Assembly: GCA_913774795.1 (NCBI GenBank) | Contig: CAJYIL010000095.1 | Coordinates: 1 to 6,597 of the forward strand | Direction: 5' to 3' | DNA length: 6,597 nt | Origin: Pseudobdellovibrionaceae bacterium | GTDB lineage: Bacteria; Bdellovibrionota; Bdellovibrionia; Bdellovibrionales; JAMPXM01 | Part shown: positions 1-5,215 of the stretch, in pieces | How positions within the stretch are numbered: position 1 is the stretch's first letter | Layout of the letters: each line of letters starts with the position of its first letter | Made by a program: the position numbers and the translations under genes | The notes under the pieces: generated by a model | What the model was told of the DNA's origin: nothing | The model's database searches: none | What the model saw: the letters and a program-made list of their open reading frames with translations, nothing else

Positions 1-87
1 CTCTTGAACCATCGACCAAGAAAAATACTCGGATGGAAAACGCCTTACGAAACATTTTTTGGGGTGGAAACAAGACTGGTAAACTAA
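1..87 (+). CDS. IS30-family transposase, C-terminal end only (5' part outside window)
   Basis: Frame 1 is open from the first base to a TAA at 85-87 and encodes 28 residues. They include LNHRPRKILGWKTPYETFF, which matches the well-known C-terminal signature of IS30-family DDE transposases (LN.RPRK.LG..TP.E.FF), located just after the catalytic glutamate region. The protein would cut and join the ends of its own element. The catalytic DDE residues lie upstream of the window, so I cannot say whether the full transposase is intact. The stop codon is followed directly by a sequence resembling an IS30-type terminal repeat, as expected for the 3' end of a single-gene element. The local base composition is more AT-rich than the genes to the right. 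The family call is from a remembered signature, but the match is long and specific. Confidence 0.88.
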   Translation, partial: LLNHRPRKILGWKTPYETFFGVETRLVN

Positions 88-89
88 AT

Positions 90-121
90 TTGCGTTGTTG
101 CACTTGACCCGTGAACACGCC
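90..121. mobile_element. Probable right terminal inverted repeat of the IS30-family element
   Basis: Directly after the transposase stop codon, the sequence TGCGTTGTTGCACTTGACCC and the following GTGAACACGCC resemble IS30-family right ends, which often contain GTTGCACTT a few tens of bases past the stop. The left end is outside the window, so the repeat cannot be paired, and the outer boundary and the short target duplication cannot be fixed. The element probably stops near 120-124. Family resemblance is from memory. Confidence 0.5.
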
Positions 122-140
122 TCTGAACCATGAGGGCACT

Positions 141-168
141 GTTATATCATTCTTATAAACGGAGTCAA
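141..168 (-). promoter_or_regulatory. Near-consensus sigma70 promoter reading leftward into the IS end
   Basis: On the minus strand a -35 box TTGACT (complement of 163-168) and a -10 box TATAAC (complement of 141-146) are separated by 16 bases; each box matches consensus in 5 of 6 positions. A transcription start is expected near 134. An imperfect dyad, GTTTATA / TATAAC, spans the spacer and -10 box and could be an operator, but this is speculative. No gene begins between the start point and the insertion sequence, so the promoter now reads antisense into the 3' end of the transposase. Its original target may lie beyond the other end of the element, outside the window. Confidence 0.5.
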
Positions 169-285
169 AACGAACGTTTAAGCCCACAAATAAATTCCCT
201 GATTTTAATTCTGATTTCCGAATCGTCACCACGGCCGGATGTCGGATCGGAACCCGCCTCACATCAACGTAAAGAACATCGCTTC

Positions 286-311
286 ACCGAGCTCTCGAGG
301 CCGCAAGAGCG
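286..311. repeat. Degenerate repeat, copy 1 (26-base core)
   Basis: This block contains CTCGAGGCCGCAA and aligns to 409-434 with about 21 of 26 identical positions and no gaps. In both places the core follows a CTTCA..CCGA sequence. It is separated from the adjacent pair of copies by about 58 bases, which contain the GAGGCC/GGCCTC dyad. Confidence 0.45.
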
Positions 312-369
312 CGAGGCCCTTGCTTTATCGTGGCCTCAAGGCCGAAGTCACATGAGTCCCTCGCGCCAC

Positions 370-410
370 CGAACACGCGAAGCCGTAAAAACGAAAGACG
401 GACTTCATAC
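370..410. repeat. Degenerate tandem repeat, copy 2 (41 bases)
   Basis: This copy runs from CGAACACGCGAAGCCG through TAAAAACGAA to CTTCATAC and abuts copy 3. With a 7-base insertion near its right end allowed, 21 of 27 aligned positions in the core match copy 3, including the shared AAAAACGAA, and both copies end in TTCATAC. The unit lies in non-coding DNA, so codon constraints do not explain the similarity. Confidence 0.5.
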
Positions 411-444
411 CGACAACTCGAGGCCGCAAAAACGAATTTCATAC
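411..444. repeat. Degenerate tandem repeat, copy 3 (34 bases)
   Basis: This copy runs from CGACAACTCGAGGCCGC through AAAAACGAA to TTCATAC. It directly follows copy 2 and also matches copy 1 in its CTCGAGGCCGCAA core. A further stray CTTCATAC end motif lies at 536-543 inside a small palindrome (CTTC ATAC GAAG), suggesting more copies once existed. There are no CRISPR-like unique spacers and the copies differ too much for a CRISPR array. Confidence 0.5.
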
Positions 445-562
445 ACCAAAGAGGTCGCGGATTTACAAAATTCAGAGCCGAGTTTGCTACTCCGGCGACG
501 ATGTCGCGAGCAGGAGTAAGCGCATCATTCACGAGCTTCATACGAAGTGGAAGACCTCAGCC

Positions 563-606
563 AAAAGTGCGACGGAGCCCGAGCGCAACTCGAAGCGAGC
601 CCGCAC
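563..606 (-). terminator. Possible intrinsic terminator after the aldo/keto reductase
   Basis: On the minus strand, about 14 bases past the reductase stop, GTGCG (complement of 602-606) can pair with CGCAC (complement of 567-571), and the 3' arm is followed by TTTT (complement of 563-566). The enclosed 30 bases are GC-rich and can form a small CGAG/CTCG inner stem. The position and T-run fit a terminator, but the outer stem is only 5 bp and the loop is long, so this is tentative. Confidence 0.3.
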
Positions 607-619
607 CCCCGTGAGAAAC

Positions 620-2059
620 CTAAGACCGATACCGCTGAAGCCGCAACAAAGCGTCGTGTGCTTTATCGGCCGGGACAGGCGCGTCGACCGTCAACGAGTC
701 AGCGACGTACTTCGGCGTGCGCATGCCGACGAGAACAGAAGAGACGGCCGGGAACGCCATGTAAATGCGAAGCACGCGTTGGGAGAGCGTCTTTGAATCT
801 GTGAGGCCTTCGACGAGGCCGCCGACTTGTTCTGAAAGCAGCAGCGATTTTTTCTCGGCGAGGTTCTCGAGATCTTTGGTCACGAGGTTTAAGAGATCGC
901 CGATCGCCGTTTGGTAATCTTGCGCCCACGCGCCTTGAGCCGAGTCGACCCGCTGGAGTGCCTGCCGAATTGAAGGATAAATTTGCGCGTACAACGCTTC
1001 TCGCCAGGCCAGTAAGTCATCTAAATCACTTAATCGGTCGCGAAGGGCGTGCGCCCATTGGAATCCTTGAGCCGATTTCGGGAAGCCTGGCGCTTTCTTC
1101 TCAAGCTCGATCGCGCGACCGAGAGTCGTGTGCAGTCCGCCTTTGATTTCGACTTCATCGTGCGTTGGAAACGACGTGAGACGAGAGACGCGGCCTTTCG
1201 CGAAAGCGTTATAAGGTCGGTTCGTTAAAACGCCTAAGCCCTTTGCGGCAGCGAATTCAAAAACGCTTTGTCGATTGTTGTTCAAATGAAGAGCACCGCC
1301 AGCTTCGTAGAGATTGAACGGGAATTGGATGACCTTAAACCCATTCTCCGGAGAAATCGCTCGCGCGATTTCGTAAACTTTCGAGAGGGAGGTGAAATCC
1401 GAACGCGACTCGACTTCGGGAAATGTGTTCGAAGAAATTCCGTAGGATTTAATTCGGCCTTTTGAGATCTCGGATTCGAGGTGACGGAACGCGCGGTCGA
1501 TGCGCTCGTAGTACTTCTCGCGCGTGCCCCCGCCCTTTAAGTAATACTCAGGGTTGTGCAGCAACAGAACATCGATCGCGTCGATCTTGAGGCGCTGAAG
1601 AGATTTTGTGATTTGCTCTTCGAGATAGGCGGGCGAGATGTTGTGCCAGCAGTCTTGCTGAAACTCCACCATCTCCGGATAAGCTCGAGACGTGCCGACG
1701 CGCTCACGCGCTTCGCGAAGCGCACTGCCTTGCACGTACCCAGCTTTGGTCACCACAACGAACTCTTCGCGCTTGAGTTCACCTTGTTCGATCAGTTCAC
1801 GAGTGACATCGCCGACGAGACGCTCGGAGCTTCCGTCCGTGTAAGTCGAAGACGTATCGATGAGATTGATGCCGCCGAGGAGCGCGTCGCGCAGCGCTTG
1901 TCGATTCTCAGGTTCGAATTCATGAACGCGGTAACCGCCAAAACCCAAACGAGAAACGGTGAGCCCGGTCGAACCAAGAAGATTCGAAGGGGGTGTCTTA
2001 ACGCCTTTGGATTTGAGGCGATCAAAGTAAGCACGAGTTTGAGCGGGAGTTGCTGGCAT
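620..2059 (-). CDS. Aldo/keto reductase family oxidoreductase with C-terminal helical insertion
   Basis: This predicted cytosolic NAD(P)H-dependent oxidoreductase is an aldo/keto reductase (AKR) of 479 residues ending in TAG; the substrate is unknown. The TIM-barrel opening STGLTVSRLGFGGYRV is at about residues 30-45. The expected catalytic tetrad is present: Asp68 and Tyr73 (in LIDTSSTYTDGSSE), Lys105 (VVVTKAGY) and His168 (LLLHNPE). Later barrel motifs include GISSN and VIQFPFNLYE, and a cofactor-phosphate motif VLVGMRTPKYV lies near residues 443-453. The HNISPAYLEEQI...HNPE pattern recalls a subgroup whose members begin ATPEGTxxY, which is why I start at the ATG at 2059 (MPATPAQTRAYF) rather than the in-frame ATG at 2101; neither has a clear Shine-Dalgarno. 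Ordinary family members have about 320-370 residues. The surplus is mainly a charged, helical segment at roughly residues 291-426, placed before the final barrel elements. The gene lies 117 bases downstream of the lipoprotein gene with hairpins between them, so it may be separately expressed. Confidence 0.88.
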   Translation of the reverse strand: MPATPAQTRAYFDRLKSKGVKTPPSNLLGSTGLTVSRLGFGGYRVHEFEPENRQALRDALLGGINLIDTSSTYTDGSSERLVGDVTRELIEQGELKREEFVVVTKAGYVQGSALREARERVGTSRAYPEMVEFQQDCWHNISPAYLEEQITKSLQRLKIDAIDVLLLHNPEYYLKGGGTREKYYERIDRAFRHLESEISKGRIKSYGISSNTFPEVESRSDFTSLSKVYEIARAISPENGFKVIQFPFNLYEAGGALHLNNNRQSVFEFAAAKGLGVLTNRPYNAFAKGRVSRLTSFPTHDEVEIKGGLHTTLGRAIELEKKAPGFPKSAQGFQWAHALRDRLSDLDDLLAWREALYAQIYPSIRQALQRVDSAQGAWAQDYQTAIGDLLNLVTKDLENLAEKKSLLLSEQVGGLVEGLTDSKTLSQRVLRIYMAFPAVSSVLVGMRTPKYVADSLTVDAPVPADKAHDALLRLQRYRS

Positions 2060-2078
2060 AGATAAAACAAAGCATACA

Positions 2079-2100
2079 TGAACCCCTGAGATGGGGCTCA
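2079..2100 (-). promoter_or_regulatory. Hairpin in the presumed leader of the aldo/keto reductase
   Basis: TGAACCCC (2079-2086) and GGGGCTCA (2093-2100) form an 8-position stem with one A-C mismatch around a 6-base loop. With the start codon at 2059 it lies about 20 bases upstream, within the presumed 5' leader. It overlaps the in-frame upstream ATG (2101), which argues a little against that start. It has no T-run, so it could be a leader structure rather than a terminator. Function is not established. Confidence 0.3.
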
Positions 2101-2137
2101 TAAAAGAATCGTCATGACGGGATGTGCGAAGGAGGAG

Positions 2138-2166
2138 AGACCTTCAGCCCGCAGGGCCAAAGGTCT
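2138..2166 (-). terminator. Strong hairpin after the lipoprotein stop codon, probable terminator
   Basis: AGACCTT (2138-2144) pairs perfectly with AAGGTCT (2160-2166). After a symmetric CA/CA internal loop, GCCC pairs with GGGC around a GCA loop, giving 11 base pairs in all. It begins 10 bases beyond the lipoprotein stop. In the direction of transcription it is followed by a pyrimidine-rich CTCCTCCTTC rather than a clean T-run, so termination could be partial. This is the natural end of the lipoprotein transcript and would reduce read-through into the reductase. Confidence 0.5.
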
Positions 2167-2176
2167 AGTCTCACAC

Positions 2177-5140
2177 TTACTTGTACTCAAACCGGAACGA
2201 GTCGCCGGCTTTCATGTCGAGCGCTTGCGAAACGGTGACCGTGCCACCCGAAGCTGTCCAGTCGATTCCTTCTTGTTTCTCGACCCACTCCGACGTTCCC
2301 GCTGCACGGAACCAAGCGCGTGTGACGACCTGACTCTGATCGAAACCTTGAATCGAAAACGAGCGAGCAAGCTTGTCTTTAATCACGCCGCTCAACATCT
2401 GAAGAGATGAGGCATATGTCGAAGCAGGTGCGCCGACGTCGAAGCTCGATCCGCCCATCGCGCTCGCGAAGGCTTTGTAGGAGCGTCCTTCGGTTTGGCC
2501 TTTTCCGCCATTCGCTTGGCTGACGAACACCGATGTCGCAGGAAGTTCGTCGCCCAAGAGAGCTTTCGAGCGTTCCTTGATGTAATTGATCAGCGCGTTC
2601 GGATCGCCATCGGCCGACGGTTTACCCGCGATCGGTTGATTCACCGATCCATTGCGCTGGTAAGACTTGTCGACTTTCACGACTGACGGAGCCGAGCACT
2701 GCGCGTCTTTCATCGAAGAGAGCACACCGATCTTTGAATTCGAAGAGACAACCGTATCGGGAGTTGCTGAACAATTGAAGTAGGCGTCTTTCACGAGACC
2801 TGTTGTGACCGCACCGCACGCGCCGTAGGCGTCCGAGCACTTTGTATCGCACGTGATGGTCCCGTTCACGGTCTTATTGGAAACCGATGCTTGGTAAGGA
2901 GCGTTCGAGCCGTTGTCGACTGGCGATGTGCAGTTGCGAACGGCGCCCGAACAGAAGCTTGCGATCGTCGCCGAATTGTCTGCGCATGTGTTGCTGTAAG
3001 ATTTCGAAGCTGTGTCGACCGCCGTGATCTTGCAAGTCGCCGTTGATCCGTACGTGCCTTTGGCCGAGTTTGTGAGATCGGCCGGGCAGAGGTCGCCGAC
3101 TTTCGGATTGAGGCCTACGTAATTCGACGTGTTGAACGTCACAATTGTCGAAGCCTTTGAGGTCGTCGAGGTATCGGTGCATTTTACCGAAGATGCGTCC
3201 GCGTTCGCCGACAGGCTTGACGACGCGTAGGCCGCACACGTCGTCGAAGACGGACGACGGCTCAAAGTCACTCCTGCATTGGCTTGCGTGGAATCCACGC
3301 ACGACACGACGTTCGCTGGGAGTGGCGACGCGCATTTGCCCAGAGTCGCCTTACTGTCGTTGTAATTGTTGGCGGCGCACGTTGGACCGTTGGTCGCGCC
3401 AACCGTTTTGATGGCGTTTGCAGGCAAACTCGCGGAATCGACGGCGGCTTGGCAAGTTGACGCTGAGTAAACTTGCGAAACGTCTTTTGATGAGCTCAAG
3501 TACGTCTCAACGCAGCCAGGTTTTCCGCCCGAGTTGGCGCAGAAGCCCGCAACCGACGATGAGCCTTGAGGTTGTGCGACAGCAGCGCCGCAAGAGGGAA
3601 GATATTGTGCCGCCACACCAGATTTCAAAGCGCCGCCCGGAAGTTTGCTCGTCAAAGTCGAGCAAGAGGCAGAGCTTGAATCGTCAACGACCTGGAGCGA
3701 CTGAGCCGTGTAACCGGCATCACAATCAAATGCGTTTGCATTCGAAGTCGGGCAGGCGCCCGCGATTCCCGAACGAGGCGCCGCTTGCGCACATTTGATC
3801 GGGTGAGCGGCATCGTTGGTGACCGCGCCGGCATAAACCGAAGAAAACGAAGAGCAGTTCGAACCTGTGTAAGTTCCTTCGACCGTGCGTGATTGCGGAG
3901 CGAACGAATCGACGCAATCATACTTTACGCCGTCACGCTCTTTACATGAGGTCGACTTCGTGAACCACGAAACGTCGACTTGCTTCAGTTTGTAAGTCGG
4001 ATTCGAAACATAATAGGCGATGTCGTACTTGTAGTTCGTATACTTGTATGACGATGTCTTGTAGGTGACTTTTGTACGAGCATTCGTGTTGAGGTGATAG
4101 AAGTCGCTCCATTCAATCTTCGTCTGCGGAACATCGTAGGCCACCTCGTAAGTGAAGCCCTTTTGGTAATTGAAGGCGCAAGACGCATTTGGCGAGTTCG
4201 GCGCATTGTAGGAGATTTTCGTTCGCGGCGTCTCGCAATGCGTGTCGATCAAGTCCGCGTCTTTCATGTCCTGGATGGCGTCCAAGCACTGCTGCCCTGA
4301 TGGATCATTATCGTCTTCGTCCGAAACGATGACGTAAGCAGCCAAGTCACCTTTGTTCAAGAAGTTCGAGTTGTTTTTCAAAACACGCGCGAGAGCACAG
4401 AGACCCGACTCTTTATCGATCACCGGATCGAGCGCGCTCTTGCCAGTCGAATCGACTCTTGCGCGCGTAGGTGAGATGTAAGAGATCCGCTCCGAAAAAT
4501 CAGCAGCGAAATCCGCGACCGAGCCCGAGCGGTCTTTGTGAACACCGAGCGAAACCGGCGTAGCGCCGGTTGCCGAGATGCCGAGAACCGGCGACGGCAC
4601 GTAGGAGAGGCGATTCAACATCGTCACAGGATCTGGCAAATTGGAAAGCGAATAGCTGACGAGATCGCCCGTAAACTTGCCATCGACCTGCGAGCTTGCT
4701 GGCCCACGAAGAGCCATCAAGTCTGAAGCTTTCATTGATTTCATATCATCGAATGACAACGTCGGAAGAAGCGGATTGACCGATTTATCAGGCGAGATCT
4801 GAGCGGTCGTAAAGATGTAAGCCGTCGAGTCAAACGGGGCCAAGTTTGTCGCGTTACTGCCAGCGAACATGCTGCCGAAAGCCGATGCCAGGGAGATCTG
4901 GTTGGCCTGCATCGTAAACGAGTTATCGACGATGAAGACGAGCTTCAGCGGAGGCACGTTGGCTTGGCCAACAACCGCTTCTTGATACATCGTGGTTTTT
5001 TCGCCAGCTGTCGTTTTAGACGGGTCAACCGTTGTTGCGAAGTCCACTTTCGAACAGTTCTGGAAGGTGGTTGCGATCGCAACAAGGGGAAGTGCTAAAA
5101 CAACCCAGGCTGCTCGATTCATTCGTGTTGTGCGTTTCAT
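2177..5140 (-). CDS. Large secreted VWA-domain lipoprotein with cysteine-rich repeat insert
   Basis: 987 residues, predicted to be exported and lipid-anchored. I start at the ATG at 5140 because AGGAG (complement of 5151-5155) lies 10 bases upstream; the ATG 21 bases earlier would begin before this site. A signal peptide (basic MKRTTRMNR, then hydrophobic AAWVVLALPLVAIA) ends at FQNC with Cys29. This is a weak lipobox, though FQNC occurs in Bdellovibrio-type lipoproteins as I recall. Residues about 61-295 look like the first part of a von Willebrand A fold: LKLVFIVDNSFTM carries a MIDAS-like DxSxT (Asp72, Ser74, Thr76), and YVIVSDEDDND (about 269-279) is a typical later strand end. Residues about 305-393 are Tyr-rich with repeated TK[IV] motifs. 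Residues 399-815 are Ser/Ala/Asn/Thr-rich with regularly spaced cysteines. Residues about 849-923, with SVFVSQANGG and YKAFASAMGGSSFDV, resemble the end of the VWA fold. A final beta-rich tail (927-987) ends GDSFRFEYK. VWA proteins bind ligands through a metal ion; the ligand here is unknown. Confidence 0.85.
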   Translation of the reverse strand: MKRTTRMNRAAWVVLALPLVAIATTFQNCSKVDFATTVDPSKTTAGEKTTMYQEAVVGQANVPPLKLVFIVDNSFTMQANQISLASAFGSMFAGSNATNLAPFDSTAYIFTTAQISPDKSVNPLLPTLSFDDMKSMKASDLMALRGPASSQVDGKFTGDLVSYSLSNLPDPVTMLNRLSYVPSPVLGISATGATPVSLGVHKDRSGSVADFAADFSERISYISPTRARVDSTGKSALDPVIDKESGLCALARVLKNNSNFLNKGDLAAYVIVSDEDDNDPSGQQCLDAIQDMKDADLIDTHCETPRTKISYNAPNSPNASCAFNYQKGFTYEVAYDVPQTKIEWSDFYHLNTNARTKVTYKTSSYKYTNYKYDIAYYVSNPTYKLKQVDVSWFTKSTSCKERDGVKYDCVDSFAPQSRTVEGTYTGSNCSSFSSVYAGAVTNDAAHPIKCAQAAPRSGIAGACPTSNANAFDCDAGYTAQSLQVVDDSSSASCSTLTSKLPGGALKSGVAAQYLPSCGAAVAQPQGSSSVAGFCANSGGKPGCVETYLSSSKDVSQVYSASTCQAAVDSASLPANAIKTVGATNGPTCAANNYNDSKATLGKCASPLPANVVSCVDSTQANAGVTLSRRPSSTTCAAYASSSLSANADASSVKCTDTSTTSKASTIVTFNTSNYVGLNPKVGDLCPADLTNSAKGTYGSTATCKITAVDTASKSYSNTCADNSATIASFCSGAVRNCTSPVDNGSNAPYQASVSNKTVNGTITCDTKCSDAYGACGAVTTGLVKDAYFNCSATPDTVVSSNSKIGVLSSMKDAQCSAPSVVKVDKSYQRNGSVNQPIAGKPSADGDPNALINYIKERSKALLGDELPATSVFVSQANGGKGQTEGRSYKAFASAMGGSSFDVGAPASTYASSLQMLSGVIKDKLARSFSIQGFDQSQVVTRAWFRAAGTSEWVEKQEGIDWTASGGTVTVSQALDMKAGDSFRFEYK
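2696..3946 (-). repeat. Coding region of the ~70-residue cysteine repeat array in the lipoprotein
   Basis: In lipoprotein numbering, unit-starting cysteines fall at 429, 493, 563, 635 and 703 (steps 64, 70, 72, 68). Three units share the cysteine pattern C-x(20-24)-C-x(12-16)-C-x(8-10)-C: 429/450/463/473, 493/517/534/543 and 563/588/603/614. The unit at 703/719/730/737 has shorter spacings, and the unit at 635/654/685 lacks the last pair. A leading half unit is at 399/409. The last cysteine of one unit is followed by the first of the next after 19-20 residues in four cases. Units tend to start with a Ser/Thr-rich [ST]xC. Less regular cysteines follow at 764, 768, 775, 790 and 815. Sequence identity outside the cysteines is low, so this is an old or fast-evolving array. 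Confidence 0.65.
3962..4228 (-). repeat. Coding region of a tyrosine-rich TK-motif segment in the lipoprotein
   Basis: Between the VWA half and the cysteine array, residues about 305-393 of the lipoprotein include 13 tyrosines. There are three copies of a [PA][RQ]TK[IV]x[YW] motif (PRTKISY at 305, PQTKIEW at 338, ARTKVTY at 354) and two copies of a Y[ED][VI]AY[DY]V motif (YEVAYDV at 331 and YDIAYYV at 372). Alternating Tyr/Thr/Lys residues suggest amphipathic beta strands. I do not recognise a named domain. Confidence 0.55.
4553..4571. repeat. Perfect GC-rich inverted repeat inside the lipoprotein gene
   Basis: AACCGGCG (4553-4560) and CGCCGGTT (4564-4571) form a perfect 8-bp stem around a 3-base TAG loop, with another ACCGGCG at 4586-4592. 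It encodes part of the segment around GISATGATPVSLG, so it may be a chance product of codon choice, though it could form a stable RNA hairpin in the message. Confidence 0.4.
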
Positions 5141-5150
5141 CTGTCTCACT

Positions 5151-5155
5151 CTCCT
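5151..5155 (-). promoter_or_regulatory. Ribosome binding site that fixes the lipoprotein start
   Basis: The minus strand reads AGGAG here, with 10 bases to the ATG at 5140. It lies downstream of the other in-frame ATG (5161), which has no such site, and an internal ATG at 5122 also has none. I saw no convincing -10/-35 pair upstream of it between 5156 and 5280. Confidence 0.7.
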
Positions 5156-5200
5156 CGCCATGAACTACATCGGCGCGATCTCAAGCTTCGAAGAGGCAAA

Positions 5201-5207
5201 AGGGAGG
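5201..5207 (+). promoter_or_regulatory. Ribosome binding site for the small plus-strand gene
   Basis: AGGGAGG followed by 8 bases (CCATTTGC) and a GTG codon. The match to the anti-Shine-Dalgarno is better than for the other starts visible in the window and is the main reason for accepting the small gene. I could not identify a matching promoter upstream. Confidence 0.5.
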
Positions 5208-5215
5208 CCATTTGC

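Larger units (their letters stand above)
122..619. other. Intergenic stretch without a convincing gene
   Basis: This 498-base gap lies between the insertion sequence and the reductase stop codon. Short open frames exist on both strands (for example 130-519 plus, 284-541 minus), but they are low-complexity and Arg/Ser-rich, lack good ribosome binding sites and resemble no family I know. What can be seen is a leftward promoter (141-168), an AT-rich segment up to about 230, degenerate repeats (286-444), a small dyad GAGGCC/GGCCTC (313-318 with 332-337), and a possible terminator (563-606). It may be decayed sequence next to a mobile element, or may encode a structured RNA; I cannot choose between these. 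Confidence 0.5.

Noticed and set aside
286..444. CRISPR array
   Set aside because: Only three imperfect copies, two directly adjacent, with no unique spacers of constant length.
130..519. Plus-strand open frame of 129 codons in the left gap
   Set aside because: It starts without a clear ribosome binding site, is Arg/Ser-rich with no recognisable family, and runs through degenerate repeats.
284..541. Minus-strand open frame of 85 codons after the reductase, beginning MKLVNDALTPARDIVAG
   Set aside because: The first 30 residues look fairly protein-like, but there is no well-placed ribosome binding site, the rest passes through the repeat copies, and the region is better explained as decayed or non-coding DNA. 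A conserved homologue would change this.
1556..2065. Plus-strand open frame of 169 codons
   Set aside because: Lies entirely antisense to the well-supported aldo/keto reductase and is an expected shadow of its codon pattern; no family resemblance.
2874..3335. Minus-strand frame of 153 codons within the lipoprotein gene
   Set aside because: It is an alternative frame of the cysteine-repeat region, Arg/His-rich and without a start signal; the main frame is continuous and coherent.
5156..5180. Flagellar-type (sigma28) promoter for the lipoprotein
   Set aside because: GCCGATGT resembles the -10 box, but no TAAA-type -35 lies at the right distance.
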